This document shows, piece by piece, positions 20,786 through 33,096 of a stretch of 64,000 bases of DNA. The first letter of the stretch is position 1. The number at the start of each line of letters is the position of its first letter. The notes beneath the pieces are model-generated. The model had not been told where the DNA came from, did no database searches, and saw nothing but the letters and a program-made list of their open reading frames with translations. The DNA comes from Nageia nagi (lineage: Eukaryota > Pinophyta). Position numbers and translations under genes: made by a program. The stretch covers positions 18,786,001-18,850,000 of the forward strand of contig JBITNC010000001.1 of NCBI GenBank assembly GCA_050084985.1, in the 5' to 3' direction.

Positions 20786-21775
20786 GTATGCGCTCTATAC
20801 AATATCTTATGCGAATTTATGAAAGTGAAGTACGCCCGGCCATGCTAGGGAATACGTATCGTAGCAATCCGCGGAGACTGGCTATTGAAATTTGTATTCT
20901 TTAGGGAAACTAGGGATCGAAAATTAGGGCATTGAAAATTGTAGAGAAATTTGAATTATCTCCAAAGCTTTGGTACAGTAAACATATCTGGATATAATTT
21001 CGAAGGGTTGAGGGAGGAAACGCCTTACATTGAGGGAAATTAGCCAAAGAGAGGATTTTAGGGAGGGATTTGTATAATGTGACATGAAGTTAGAATTTTG
21101 CATTTGAGGTTGATTTAGCATCAATTACGGAAAAAAATCTTTTAAGTTGGATCCGTTGACCAGTATTGGAACCCTAGGTGAGCGAATGTTTCAATCCAGG
21201 GTTTATAATGACCACTTTGAATGCTTGAGCATAATCTGGGGAGTCTTTTGAGGAGAATGTTATTGGGCGCCGTGGCTGTTTTGAATAGTAGGGAAAAAGT
21301 TAAATAGCTTATAATTCTTTACAGTGGTGGTTTGGAAAAGTCGCCCGGAAAGAACTTGACATTGGTTACAGTTATTGCATTTGGTGTCTTTTGATCACCT
21401 GGATATCTAAGCAAAAGTTGGTCAGTTGTGTGGGAAAGATAGCATTTTGTCTTCTGGGAAATCAGAATTGCAAGAACTAGGAGTAGCTTAGAGTTCTCTG
21501 GCTGTCTTTCTTTCTATTCATATTTGATACAAAAAGTAGAATTTGGCCAGTTCTGTCGAGAGGGGCAATTTGTGCATCTGAAATTTGGAAGGAGAAGGAG
21601 TCAAAGTAGCATATAGTTCTTTATCTAGTGTGTTTTTTAAGCCACTTGGATACCAGAGCGGAATGGTGTTTGGTCCACTGTTAAATTTTGCAGTTGCAGA
21701 ATTTGGGATATCTTTAGACATGCTGTTTTAGGGGCTTCTGAAGTTGTCAGCTGAAATTTAAAAGTGTAATCAGTT

Positions 21776-22570
21776 ATGGAGCCGGTATGGAAGATTGCTT
21801 ACCTCCTGGAGCCAGCGTCGCTTGCGCTTATTTGCACTGCAGTTCTTGTTGTTTTTGCATCAGCTCAGAGAGCTCTCAATTATGAGAAAGAAATGGAACG
21901 TAACCGGGATTTTTCAGAATCTTCCATTACGCTTGACAGTTCTCAGGCTCTGATGATTCCTATTGCGAGCTCGTGTAGTCTTCTGTTGATGTTTTATTTA
22001 TTTGCATCCATGTCACATCTTGTAACCGCTTTTACTGCAGTGGCTTCAGCATCATCCCTTGCATTTTGTATCTCCCCTTATATTTTTTACATAAATTCCC
22101 AGCTTGGGTTGGTGGATCCTGTTACCCGGTGCTGTTGTCGAACCATGACTAGACTACAGGGAATTCTGGCATTGGTGAGTTGTACATTGGTGATTGCATG
22201 GCTTGTATCTGGACACTGGATACTAAACAACCTTTTGGGAATTTGCATATGCATTGCTTTTGTTAGTCATGTTCGGTTGCCAAACATAAAAATATGCTCA
22301 TTGCTTCTAGTCTGCTTGTTCGTGTATGACATTTTCTGGGTTTTCTTTTCGGAGCGGTTTTTTGGAGCCAATGTAATGGTATCAGTTGCAACGCAACAAG
22401 CTTCAAATCCAGTTCACACGGTTGTCAATACACTTAATCTTCCAGGTTTGCAATCGATAACAAAGAAGTTGGAGCTTCCTGTTAAACTAGTCTTCCCAAG
22501 AAATTTGCTAGGTGGAATGGTGCCTGGAAACACTGCAGTGGAATTCATGATGTTGGGCCTTGGTGACATG
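21776..22570 (+). CDS. SPPL1: SPPL1 coding exon 1 (residues 1-265)
   Basis: Carries TM1-TM6 and part of TM7, including the first catalytic Asp (D185) and, at its very end, the second (D264, GLGD). It ends GACATG|GTTTGT at a GT donor. Confidence 0.95.
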
Positions 22571-25500
22571 GTTTGTATTCCTTTCTTAGGGTTTTAACTT
22601 TGCACATTGTTGTGCCTAAGATGATGAATTTTTGTACTGATTTCTGTGCTATCGTTATCCATTCTGCCGTTTTGAAATTCCAAGTTTATGCATCACAAAG
22701 GATGATTTCGATGGGTCATACATTGTGTAATTTGCATATCTTTCAATAAATCTCTAAACTTTGTATGAATTTCTTTATGTTCATAGATTTGACGAATTTC
22801 TCAACAAATTAAAGTTGTTTTTACAGAAATGAGACAAGTATTCATTTTCATTACTGAATGTTTTTTGAGACAAGTATTTGCTGGCAGTTAATGTCTCAAC
22901 TAGTGGGAAATTGGGAAACTTAATACCATAATAAAAATCTTGGTTTACCATAAAATTTTATCAGAGGGCATACTTTTAAATCTTATAATATTTTGATGCC
23001 AATCTAATCTTTGCCAATTCTGTAGCATCAACTGTTTACTGCTTGTTGATATCCAGCAATACCATATCTCAACACTTAAAGTTGGAACGTTGCTTGCATA
23101 ACTGCAATTGAGATAATAGAATGCAAATGCAATTATGTAACTGATGCATCGCCTACATTTTTTAGGCTTCTCCACGTCCCATATTTGCATATTTAGATGT
23201 TTAAAGTTAAGAGTCAATAGATGCTTGAGATAGAACTTATATCTAAGGAGCTAGGTATTAAGTAATCTAAATCCTTCTTTCAGCTCAAATTTATTTTGTT
23301 TTCAAAATATTCTAGCATGTGAAACTTAGTATGGATTACATAAGTTTTTACTGGCTAGGATAATCTTTGTTGATTAAGGTTTGTGAGACACATAAGCTGA
23401 ATTAATATAAGCATCCTAGGATATGCAACACATAATTTCACTGTGATATTTCATAGTCTTCCATTCATTTTGTTCTCAGTTTTAAGGGTTTTTCCTCTTA
23501 AAACAAGTGCTTGAAAATGATTTTGTAAAATAATAATCCTTTTTTATTATATGTAACGTAGTATATGTCAGTATATGTCAATTTATTGTTGAGCATTAAT
23601 ATCTTTTTGACTTAGGTAATGGTAACTCACCTTGCTTGCGAAAACATATTTTCCTTATTATAACTACATATGCATTAGTCCTTATTCTTTAATTTGAAAT
23701 GTAACAAATATTCATGTATTAGAGAAGTTCATAGAGATTCATAGCTACTGTGAAACTTCTGTGCTTTTGCATGAATCTGTATAGAGAAAAATCTTGTTCA
23801 TTTGATGAGCTATATATGCTTCTTATAGTGTTTTTGGGTATTAGAACAGTTTTTAGTTAGCTTGTGTGAACAATCTACATGTCTTAAGTGGTGGCCCTTC
23901 GTTATCCATTTTTATTGTTTAGGTTTCTCTTCTTTTGGATTTTGGTTGCATTCAGTAATTTTGAAATTGCCAACATTACCCTCTATGGAAATTGTTTATA
24001 GATAAATGGTCATCTATGTCATAATTAATTTGTTTGACAATACTTTTATTTGTCATGTGTGCCTGAGTTCTCATGGTGGTTTGTTTATTTTGAAAAGGTT
24101 TTGCAATTAGCAAATTGGGAAAATTTTTATGAAAATATCATCTTGAAAGTGGTTTGATCACCAGCCTGGTTGTTGGGAGTATCGTTTGACAATTTTCAGT
24201 TAATACTTATTGGATATGTGATGAATTAAAATGCAGGCAATTCCTGGAATGCTTCTTGCATTGGTGCTTTGTTTTGATCATCGAAAAAGTCGGGATATCA
24301 CAGATGGAACTGGCCGAAAATACATATGGTATGCTTTGTCTGGTTATGCTGCTGGTCTTATTGCTGCTCTTGCAGCTGGAGTACTGACACGTTCTCCACA
24401 ACCTGCTCTTTTATATTTGGTAAGTTCACAAAATTTCTAAATAATCTTTTCTGAATATCTTTGTTGTCTCTTTGATTCTGAGTAAAATGTTGGCATTGAG
24501 CCATTCTTCTATTCCCAAATGTTTTACTTTCCCTTTTTGTACTCTTGAATGTTTCCTTGTCTAGTGACATTTTTGAATGTTTATTATTTGGAAAGATAAC
24601 ACATTTTTTTTTTCGATTGTATTGAGGTTGGATTTTTAAAAGGAATCCTAACCTTGTACATCCTTCCCGTAAAAAGCACTGAAGCTTTGGCATAGACTGG
24701 ACTGGGAAATGTCCGTAACAAAACAGTACAAAAATCTTTCTAAAACCAAAAAAGTATGCTATGCTAGATCAATTCTTGCTCCACCACAAGAATCTAAAAT
24801 GAATTGGGGATTCAAAGATTCCCACCGAGATGAAAAGGAGAGACTACAGACAACCATTCCACAAAAATACCAACTACAGTGAAGAGCTTCGAAGAACAAA
24901 AGGGTGGGGAGGAAACTCAACCCAACATCTCAATTAATGGTAAAGGGGTTCCCTCGCTTGACATTCCCACACCTCAAATGTTGCATTGGTTTCCCTTGTT
25001 TGAGGCTTTCAAACCCCAAACTCTGCATTACCTTGAGCTCACAATCTGACACAACACTGCTGTTCTGCACTCATCCATGGAACTGCTTCCACCATTCCAA
25101 ACAATGTTCGTTCAGACACAGTGAAGATCCAGAACAATGCCCATACATTGTTCATCATCCTCCGAGCAATTCCCATACGAAGCTCAGTCACAGTGAGAGA
25201 CCACTAAAAACGGCCCATACGTTAATTAGACACAGTAAGATACCCCTGAAGAATACCCATATATTGTTCAGTCATTGTTCAAACCCAACCATATGTCATT
25301 CAGGTTAGGCTCAACCAATCAGGCTCATCACCGTCTGCCGAAAGAGGGAAACACTGCCCATACAGTCCAATCCTCCAACGACAAAGCCCTCCAACAGAAG
25401 AGGTCAGGAACACGTCGACCAACAGCCCAAAAATCCCTACCGCCCGCAATCTCCCAGATCTCAAAGTTGATGGCAAAACCTTACACCCCATCTAGCCCCT

Positions 25501-28500
25501 AGCCAGACTGTTCTTTGTCAAAGACAGATCCAGGACTCTAGGGAACCTCTGTCAGACCCATGGAAGAAGATTTCCAGAAACCCCCTTAACGGCACACCAA
25601 AACCCAAAAAGTCCAGTGATCCCAGACAAAAAAAGCCAGGTTTGCCAATGCCCAAGCTCCCAAACAGCAAACCAGTGGAGCTGGAGCATACCACATCATC
25701 CGGAAGTCTCTAATGAAACCCCTTTGATGGTCGACCCCAAGACTCTCAAGACAGCAAGACGTGGAGGCTAGCAAAGCCTCCAAGGACCAAGTAGCGCTTC
25801 TGAATGCACCTCCACTGGACTGCTTTGCCAAGGCCAACAAGCACCCCGCCCACCACACAACCAGATCCTTGCACCAGGAACACCCTGGCTACTAGAATGC
25901 CAACCTCCCCCCGCCATCATCCTCGCCATTCTCCCTGCTGTCGCTGTCCTCTCCCTCCTCGCCTGAGAGGAACCCTAACCCTCCTCCCCCGATAAGTGCC
26001 ATTTATCAGAATGTTATTGAGCAACCACCAAGATAACACATTTTTTGGATGTGGATTGAGAACTTTATATCTTAAATATTCATAATATATCAATACAGTG
26101 AAAAAATATTTTTTCTTGAATATTAGAGTGTCAGATTGTAGGAATCATCTGTGGATATTTTAAATTTTTGTTTTTCTATGATGTGGGTTTTCTTCACATA
26201 TTGTCCAAATTGATTGAATTTCTTATTGGTCTTCTAAAATTATATTTGTGATGTGAAATTTAAAAATTCATCCTAAAGAACTAACAGAAAAAAATTCACT
26301 GAACTAAATGGATTAAAATTGTCTTGCATTGTGGCATACATTTTTCATTTTGAAATTGGTCTATCACTAAGTGCCATTATAAATGTTAAGCTGTCAACAA
26401 CCTCAGAAGACAAAATTGTTTGCATGTGATCCTTAGGAGGAGCCAGGGGGAGCAACTGATCTTAAAAAATATCATTTAGCCTACAAAGGTTATTGAACTG
26501 ACCAGAGATTTGGATTATCAAGTCCAAGTTTTATTGCAAACATGGATGTCCAAAAACTTTGCATGTGAAATGTTGAAGTAGTTTTTCTTTAAAGGAAATT
26601 TCTACTTTGGATTCATGGTGTCGGCATAAGAAAGTTATTTTGTTATAGGGTAAATGGTGTAGAAACGTATGAAATAAGTGGAAAGAGAGCACGTTTGGGG
26701 CATTCTGGTTCATGATCTATTTCAATGTTTTTTCCTGATTTAGTAGTCCATTAGAAACCTGTAATCTTATGCATGGTGGATGCATGCCAAGTTGGAACCA
26801 TTACAACATAGACATCTTGAATTATGTCTGTCAAAGCAACGTAGAAGATTCTATTATTGTCTATTAGGGGTAGTAAATATTTGGTTATATTTATATGCAA
26901 TGTTTTTCTCATATAATCAATAGTTATTCTCATATTTTGTAATGTGTTAAAATATATGCTCATATTTAGTAATGTGTTCGCTTATTTCCAACTGAAGGCT
27001 AATGATGGCCATAATTAGCAGTAGAGTGACTTTGTGTTGTATTCATCAAATCATATAAATTAGCTTTTTCAAATCTCAAGTTGTCATCCTTGGTGAGCTA
27101 CTTACAATTTTGTTGCTTATCTATCATCTGGAGTATGGACTATCATCAGTATCAGATACAAGAGGAGTTTCAGTCCTGGCATTTCAATTCTAGTCTTTAT
27201 ATTGGTCTGGTTTAGAGCAGGAAATATTTGGACTTGAAGAAAGTAAGAAAAGAGTTCGATGAAATAAAAGCAACTCTGCTGTAGAGGCTGTCAAGAAGCA
27301 TTACTATGGTTCTAATAGGAGACTTGTGGAATTCTGATGGATGCTTACTGAACTTCTCAAGAAACTCAATTGCTTTTTCTGTTGACTAAACTTTTCTGTT
27401 ATTCATCTGGCATGATTAACTGTGATAAATTTTAAAATACACAATACATGTTTCAAATCTCAGTCCATCTTCTTGTGATCATAAAAGATTTAATAACAGG
27501 AGAAATGCAGTAATCATTTACTGTTCAGCATCCAATCCAATTAGCATATGGTACTTGTATAATTGGAGATCTTATCCTGGATATTTCAGAGTAGGTCGTG
27601 CATATCGAGTTGTCATTTATCAGGTGTAGTAATATTGTAGTAGTCAAAAGTATTTTCCAAGTCACACTTTGATTAGTCGTAGAGGAAGGACTAATCTGCT
27701 ATTAAACATAGTCTTTGAGAAAAGTGAATTCCAGGAGCTCGTGTGTAGTGTCGATTGTGTACTACTGTCTTTTTGCCCTTTGTCAGTTATGTTGTGCAAT
27801 ATACATGTCAAGATTTTTGGCAACTTTACATGTGTCGGGGATGGGCATAGGAGGGACTGGGAAATGTGTATCTAGGGATGGTAGGGGACAGGGACCTGAT
27901 TTTACAGGATGTCTTGGAAATTGCAAGGGGACAACAAGTATATAACTAGTAAAAATTCTCAGAATTTTGAGATTTTTGAGAAATAAAGATAGTTTCTGCG
28001 TTCATCTATCAATTCAATGAATTCATTAATGAGATCAAATATGAAATATCAAATACAGAATTGAGAATACTGAAACCTGAAATTTGAAACTGAAACTAAA
28101 ATAATTTAATTCAAATATGAATGAGCATAATCAATGAACCATAATCATATAATGTCATTAAGTTGAATCAAGTACATAATCAATGATACAATGATCATAA
28201 TGTTATATGTGAATAATATTTATGCTGAAGTGAGCAGCTGTGATGATGTTCAAAGAGTAAGGACATTGATGAAAGATAGAATATGTGGTGACTGCCATAC
28301 TGCAGTCTAGTTTATCTCCAAGATTGTTGCAAGGGACATTGTTGTGAAGAATGCCATCCGATTCCATCATTTCAAACGTGGAGAATGTTCTCGTGGAGAT
28401 TAATGATTAATTACTTTATATTTATTGCCTATTGGTAATGCAAGCTGCGAAGTAAACATCATACATGGGAAATGGACAAACCTGTTGAGAGCCTGAGACC

Positions 28501-30138
28501 CACGATTCTGCTGAAGAGACCCATGAAAATGCCCAGAAAAACCACAAAAATGCCCAAAACACTGAAAGTGAAAACCCTTTGCTCGTTTTGCTCCCTGGAA
28601 GCCCAACAATGAAGAATATAATCTTAAACTAGCCTTTTAGGTTTACTTTCTGGTTTTATATTATTTTAATAAGCTTTTTTTGGAAAAAAAATGCAAGTTT
28701 TATAAATTTTTTTAATGTTTTGAAGTTCAAAAAAAAGAGGGATGGCCAACCACCCCCTTGCTAGTAGGGGAACGGATGGGGGGCAGTCCCAGATTCCCTG
28801 GACGTCTAGGGACAGCCCCTGCCGTTTCCCTCAAAAACGTCACCATTGATATCCCCTCATCCGAGAAATTTTGCGGATGGGGATGCGTCTCCTTGTTTCA
28901 GTGGCATATGGCATGCTATGGTGCCATCCAGTATGCATAGACACCTATGTCAAAGGCTTAAGAAGATATTCATTATGCACATTTGCTAGTGAACCTAGGG
29001 TTCGAAAAGTCAAGAGGCTTAAGAAGATATTCATTATGCACATTTGCTAGTGAACGGTTTGAAAAATGGTGACTTAGCTTTATAGACATACTAAAAATTA
29101 AAAAATACCTGCGAAGTCATAGTAATCAAGAATTTCTAGTCTGATATTTTGTCTTTGTGTTAATGTATGAAGTTGGGTTTAGACTTTGGGTCTTTGTCAT
29201 GACATATTTTTCCTACACTGTTTTGTTGTTATGACTTATTATAATTCTAGAATGTCATTTCTCTGTTCTGTTTATGTCTACTCCCTACTTATCAAAAGTA
29301 ATATGAATTTTACCATTGATAGTTTTTGAAGTGTTTGTTTTATATTTTGTAATTTTTGATGTCGAGAGAAACTTTGTTGTGGTCTCAAGCCTCCAGTTAT
29401 TCAGTGCTACCTGTGTCCATGTAAGTAAATGGTATTCAACCTGGAATTGGTGCTTTTTGTAACAACAGTAAAGCATATATTTCTTGAGTTTCATTTTCTG
29501 TTTGTCTATTTTCCAAGGTCTATGATATATTAAATGATCTCCTATCGTTTTGTATAATTTCATAGTTCATTTCAATTTCATTTTCATTTTCATTTGGTTT
29601 CAAGTGATTCTCCTTTTTACTTCTCAGCATGTAGATTGATAATAATAGATATATTCAAGGTTCTGATTGGTAAGGTGGTTTTACTGTCAAGCTTATAGTT
29701 TATGTCTGAATTATATAGATATGAGTTTTTGTATATGGATTATATCAGAATGAGCACCACAGTACTATGGGAAGAGAGATCCAGTACAAAATCTTCATAA
29801 ATAAAAAACAACTCTGAAAATATTCATACAAATTACATAAAAGAAACTAGCACATAATTACTCAAATGGAAATTTCCGACCTTTTGTTGTACACTTGATT
29901 TGTGAAGGAATGTGACAGAAATTGGGTCAGCGGGATGTCTTAAGAAGTATTATTCATCTTTGTTTGGTCCACCTTTGGTTTATATTTTCAATAACAAACT
30001 ACATGGTTTTCTGTGATGTAGGTTCCATCGACACTTGGACCTGTTATTGTTACTTCTTGGCTTAGAAGTGAACTGAATGAATTGTGGGATGGTCCAAGAC
30101 CAATTGTAAATGATAAAACAAGAATGATGGAAGTGTAA
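21776..30138 (+). CDS. SPPL1: Signal peptide peptidase-like 1, intramembrane aspartyl protease (three coding exons)
   Basis: Join 21776-22570, 24237-24419 and 30022-30138, all phase 0, giving 364 residues plus TAA. The product is a polytopic GxGD protease that cuts transmembrane segments of type II membrane proteins. Catalytic motifs are YD (Y184-D185, in VYDIFWVF), GLGD (261-264, ending exon 1) and PAL (321-323, ending exon 2). About nine hydrophobic segments are visible, the first near residues 8-30. The N-terminus MEPVWKIAYLLEP matches the start remembered for plant SPPL1/SPPL2-type proteins, and no large lumenal protease-associated domain is present, which fits this subgroup. The loop between GLGD and PAL (around RKSRDITDGTGRKY) is a little shorter than in Arabidopsis. 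The family places SPPL proteins in endomembranes. Both introns have GT-AG ends. Confidence 0.93.
22571..24236 (+). other. SPPL1 intron 1
   Basis: 1666-base AT-rich intron with GT...AG borders (GTTTGTATT...AAAATGCAG). No transposable element is recognised in it. Confidence 0.9.
24237..24419 (+). CDS. SPPL1: SPPL1 coding exon 2 (residues 266-326)
   Basis: Encodes AIPGMLLALVLCFDHRKSRD through QPALLYL: the rest of TM7, the short loop, TM8 and the PAL motif of TM9. Acceptor ATGCAG|GCAATT; donor TTTG|GTAAGT. Confidence 0.95.
24593..24609. other. Target-site duplication of the intronic retroposon (left)
   Basis: AAGATAACACATTTTTT, identical to 26030-26046. Seventeen bases is typical for target-primed reverse transcription. 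Confidence 0.85.
24610..26029 (-). mobile_element. 1.42 kb poly(A) non-LTR retroposon in SPPL1 intron 2
   Basis: A block of distinctly higher GC lies between perfect 17-bp direct repeats. On the minus strand it starts near a purine-rich GAGGAGGGAGAGGACAGCGA leader and ends CAATACAATCG followed by an A tract of up to 10 (part shared with the target duplication). These are the marks of LINE-type retroposition. The 3' end (GGGAAGGATGTACAAGGTTAG to ATCCAACCTCAATACAATCG region) resembles LINE tails. No reverse transcriptase is readable. The best minus-strand open stretch is 25858-25586 (90 codons), with no family recognised. It is either a non-autonomous LINE derivative or a processed transcript. 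Confidence 0.75.
26030..26046. other. Target-site duplication of the intronic retroposon (right)
   Basis: AAGATAACACATTTTTT, matching 24593-24609. Confidence 0.85.
27660..27950. repeat. GC-richer patch of unknown origin in intron 2
   Basis: GGGGATGGGCATAGGAGGGA and TAGGGGACAGGGACC stand out from the AT-rich intron. This is probably a repeat remnant; no family is recognised and open frames here lack homology. Confidence 0.3.
28245..28404 (+). pseudogene. C-terminal PPR-DYW relic with an internal deletion
   Basis: Translation gives DDVQRVRTLMKDR (about 28238-28283, like the WDDVAKVRxxMKDRG of the E motif) joined directly to CGDCHTAV*FISKIVARDIV (28284-28345) and IRFHHFKRGECS (28355-28390). 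The second part is the end of the DYW cytidine-deaminase-like domain, with the CxxCH zinc/active-site segment. The 60 or more residues normally between E and this part are missing, an in-frame stop replaces Lys in the middle, and the final DYW is lost. It lies within an intron in the same direction as the host gene. Confidence 0.75.
28740..28900. repeat. GC-rich repeat fragment in intron 2
   Basis: Contains ACGGATGGGGGGCAGTCCCA and CTAGGGACAGCCCCTGCCGT, strongly unlike the surroundings. It looks like part of a repeat family; unassigned. Confidence 0.35.
28954..29055. repeat. 61-bp-period tandem duplication
   Basis: Forty-one bases beginning AGGCTTAAGAAGATATTCAT and ending TAGTGAAC occur twice, at 28954-28994 and 29015-29055. 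Confidence 0.85.
30022..30138 (+). CDS. SPPL1: SPPL1 coding exon 3 (residues 327-364)
   Basis: Encodes VPSTLGPVIVTSWLRSELNE and a short hydrophilic tail ending TRMMEV, then TAA. The segment immediately follows PALLYL as in other SPP family members. No dilysine or KKXX-type retrieval signal is at the end. Confidence 0.92.
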   Translation, partial: VPSTLGPVIVTSWLRSELNELWDGPRPIVNDKTRMMEV

Positions 30139-32641
30139 CTGTCATGACAAAATGCGAATGAAGTGTAATTTTCATGAAAATCACATTGAGTCCCTCGGAA
30201 AATTTTGGTGGGAAACCCTACCTTTAAAGTATTTTACAATATTCTACTGGAGCATGATGTTTGTTTGTGAAGCATTCATTCTAGTGCTTTACGATAATTT
30301 TTCTTTAATCTTCTGCAACAATGATTTACTTGTTTAAGCACAGCTTTAATATTGATCATTTCATTTCAGTTAGATGAAAACAATGAAGCACTGTGGCTGA
30401 TTTAATATGTTGGATCACTACTATTTTGTTGAACCTATTTTACTTGTAGAGATAAGGTTTATATTTCATTGAGTTCTTTAGTTAACCTCAATTAAAAATA
30501 CCAGAAATGTACTAGGGTCTTACAAATACACAGCAAGTAAATATCGAGCTAGTTGAAGAAAGTGCGATCATAAATCTGTTCTTCTTGTAAATGCCTTATA
30601 TTTTCAAAAAACAGTTTCATCCTGCTAGTCACAAAATCAAGGAAATTGATAATGATATCATCTAGAGTACTATGGGAGAGAAAATACTAGCTGAGAAGTG
30701 TCAACCTCCATAAGATTAGTGTTCATATAGATTATGATGAATTCTACTGTCAAAGTTTACCATAAGATTGACAAGTTTCACACGCACACATACTTCCTTT
30801 ATCTCTGGTTTTCACTTACAACGTTCATCTGAAATGCAGTTGGTAAACAACTCACTATCGGGAGATCTTTCATGCATGTGAGGAATTATTGTAAAGTTGT
30901 ACACCGAGGAACCAGATTGAAAATATATAAAGTAAATTACTCATTTCTATTGCAGTAAACTGCCACCTGGATAGCCAGAAAAAAACTCGTGAGAACATGC
31001 TACAGAACTTTCAAATGCGATGTACTCCCCTCTGAAATATAAGGACTTACTATCTTCATTCATTGTTCTGCAACTTGATGTATAGTTACGTGATTCATAA
31101 ATCTCAGTAAATGATGCATTAAACAAATGCAATTGATTGTTGACGTTGATTGCAAAGAAACAGTAGGGTCGGCTCTTGCACCATGGTGCAATAGCATCAT
31201 GCTATGAATCTGTTGGTGGGATTGATGGATGTTGTTTGATGATCCTTCATTAAATATTGTAATTGTTGGTGAAACAAAAAGAGAGTTTAAGATACTCTTT
31301 GTAAACATTTATTTTGTATGGATTAGTACTACTCTTCTTGTGCTTGTGTTTACACAAGGTGCAAGGACTTTCATATGGTTTTGCAGCGTGAAGACTCAGA
31401 ATATTCTTTTAGGCTCCTTTAAAAAATGAACTTAAATAAGCAAGAGGGGAACAAGAACCTGTAATAGAATTGCGCAATTGTGTTAATGTTAAGAAAAATT
31501 GGATGGCTTTAATTGTAATGAAATCCTTCTTACGAACAGTTGTTATTTTGGTCGATACATTTTTTTTTGTTAAAGTCACCAATATCTTGCAACAGATGGA
31601 TCAAATGGCTAAGTTATGAGAAAATGTTGTGCTATCCATTAATCATCGTAAGCATTCATATGAAATAAATGTTTCAATAACAAAGTTTAAAAAAGACCTC
31701 AAACAAAAGATACGGGCTTTTGACCTTTGAATTTTTAAGCAAATTATTGTAGAATATGTGTAGCAAACTTGAATGTTTTGCGTTTCTCTTCAAAATTCAA
31801 GTACAAAGAAAGAGTTAGCTGCTACAGAATAGAATCAATCCGAGCCGCGCCCTCATATTTAACCAACGTGGCCCGCTGTCTTGAGTTCGCCCATCGTCTA
31901 TATGACTGGCAAAATGGCCACGGTGCTGAAACGCGATATGTCGGCCTGACCCAGCGATCAGTAAATTCACTTCTGTATTGGCGGGTTAACCCTTCCTCTT
32001 AAAGCATCACCCTCTAATTCGTTCATTATCGATTCAATGTCACAAGTGTAGCTTTTACTGTTACAAGGATATGTTCTTATAATCAACAAAATGAAGAATG
32101 TATAGGTCCAATTTCAAATCAATTACATATGTCAAAGGTAACAATATTGCCACATGGTCACTCCAGCATTATATTTTCAACACCTTATAATCCTTTGGAA
32201 TAGCTCATTAAGGATGCTCTTTGTAAACTAGAATTCTGTAACTGAGGATGAGAGATTTGATTGTTACTGTTCCAAATTTCTGTTCCGTATTTCTCTGGCA
32301 AAAGAAATCAAGTAAGTGCAATTTATATAGAATTTGAAAAATAAAAATTGATGTTAACATATACATGGCAAGAAGAGCTGTTGAGATTTTGATGATAAAA
32401 GTATTTGCCACGAAGATTCTTAAATTCAAAATTAAATTTTGTGAGGGCTTCACGAATCCTCATCATTTGGAGACCTTAGATTCTTTAAAATTAAGCATAG
32501 GCAAATAAATCATTCTACTAGCAAGGAATAAAAGAGAATATCAAGAAATTTATAGAAGAATATGAAATTTGCTAATGTAACAAGGGATAAATAATAGATG
32601 CCCTAAGATTTTTATATTGTTACCCATTCTAGGATGATATT
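30139..32641. other. SPPL1 3' flank and intergenic DNA
   Basis: The start should hold the 3' untranslated region, but several weak AATAAA-like words exist and I cannot choose a polyadenylation site. One patch of higher GC lies at about 31820-32000. No gene is recognised. Confidence 0.5.
31769..32002 (+). other. Short open frame in a GC-richer island
   Basis: A 77-codon frame begins MNVLRFSSKFKYKERVSCYR. It covers the only CpG-containing, higher-GC patch between SPPL1 and the copia element (for example CGAGCCGCGCCC). No homology comes to mind. It could be a gene fragment, a leader exon of something unannotated, or chance. Confidence 0.2.
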
Positions 32642-33082
32642 TATAGACTATTGAAGCAAAATCATAAGTTAAACCTACTAAAAACTCTTAATTCCAAGCC
32701 TACTGTTTTAGCTTTCATGTTTTTGTCTTAGAGTTGTGCATTGCATATCGATTAGGAATCGGACAATCGGTTCCAGCTTGTCGACTACTTCTATATTTAC
32801 ATTCTTTGTTAAAAGTTTTGTCTCTTCTTCTTTTTTTGCTTTTGTGAGTCGAATATGAAATGAACAATCAGGTTACTCTCTGTCTATTGAATGCATATAT
32901 GTCTCTATCAAAGACATTTAGATTGTTGGAGTGTATTTCAATAATATTATACAAGTTTGTTAGGTGTTTTGTGAAATTGTGAGACTTCATTGTTGAATGC
33001 ATTCTTACCTTGAATTGCAGAACTAAGTTTGTCATTGAATTACTTGTGCAATTTGTACATTTGTTTTTATTAAATCACTTCA
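32642..33082 (+). repeat. 5' LTR of the copia element
   Basis: Aligns along its length with 37392-37851 (shared AAGCAAAATCATAAG, CAGCTTGTCGACTA, TGTATTTCAATAATATTATA and the end AAATCACTTCA). The first dinucleotide has decayed from TG to TA. Confidence 0.88.
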
Positions 33083-33084
33083 TT

Positions 33085-33096
33085 TGGTTTTAGAGC
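33085..33096 (+). other. Primer-binding site
   Basis: TGGTTTTAGAGC, two bases after the LTR, is close to the TGGTATCAGAGC used by plant copia elements (initiator tRNA-Met). Confidence 0.75.

Larger units (their letters stand above)
24420..30021 (+). other. SPPL1 intron 2 (5.6 kb)
   Basis: GTAAGT donor and GTAG acceptor. The intron hosts a poly(A) retroposon (24610-26029), a PPR-DYW relic (28245-28404), GC-richer patches near 27.7 and 28.8 kb, and a small tandem duplication. The remaining parts are plain AT-rich intron. Confidence 0.9.

Noticed and set aside
20491-20904. 137-codon open frame upstream of SPPL1
   Set aside because: It crosses a good splice donor at 20785 and has no recognised homology; better explained as the 5' leader exon.
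25804-25995. Pro/Thr/Arg-rich open frame in SPPL1 intron 2
   Set aside because: Opposite-strand reading of the GC-rich 5' end of the intronic retroposon.
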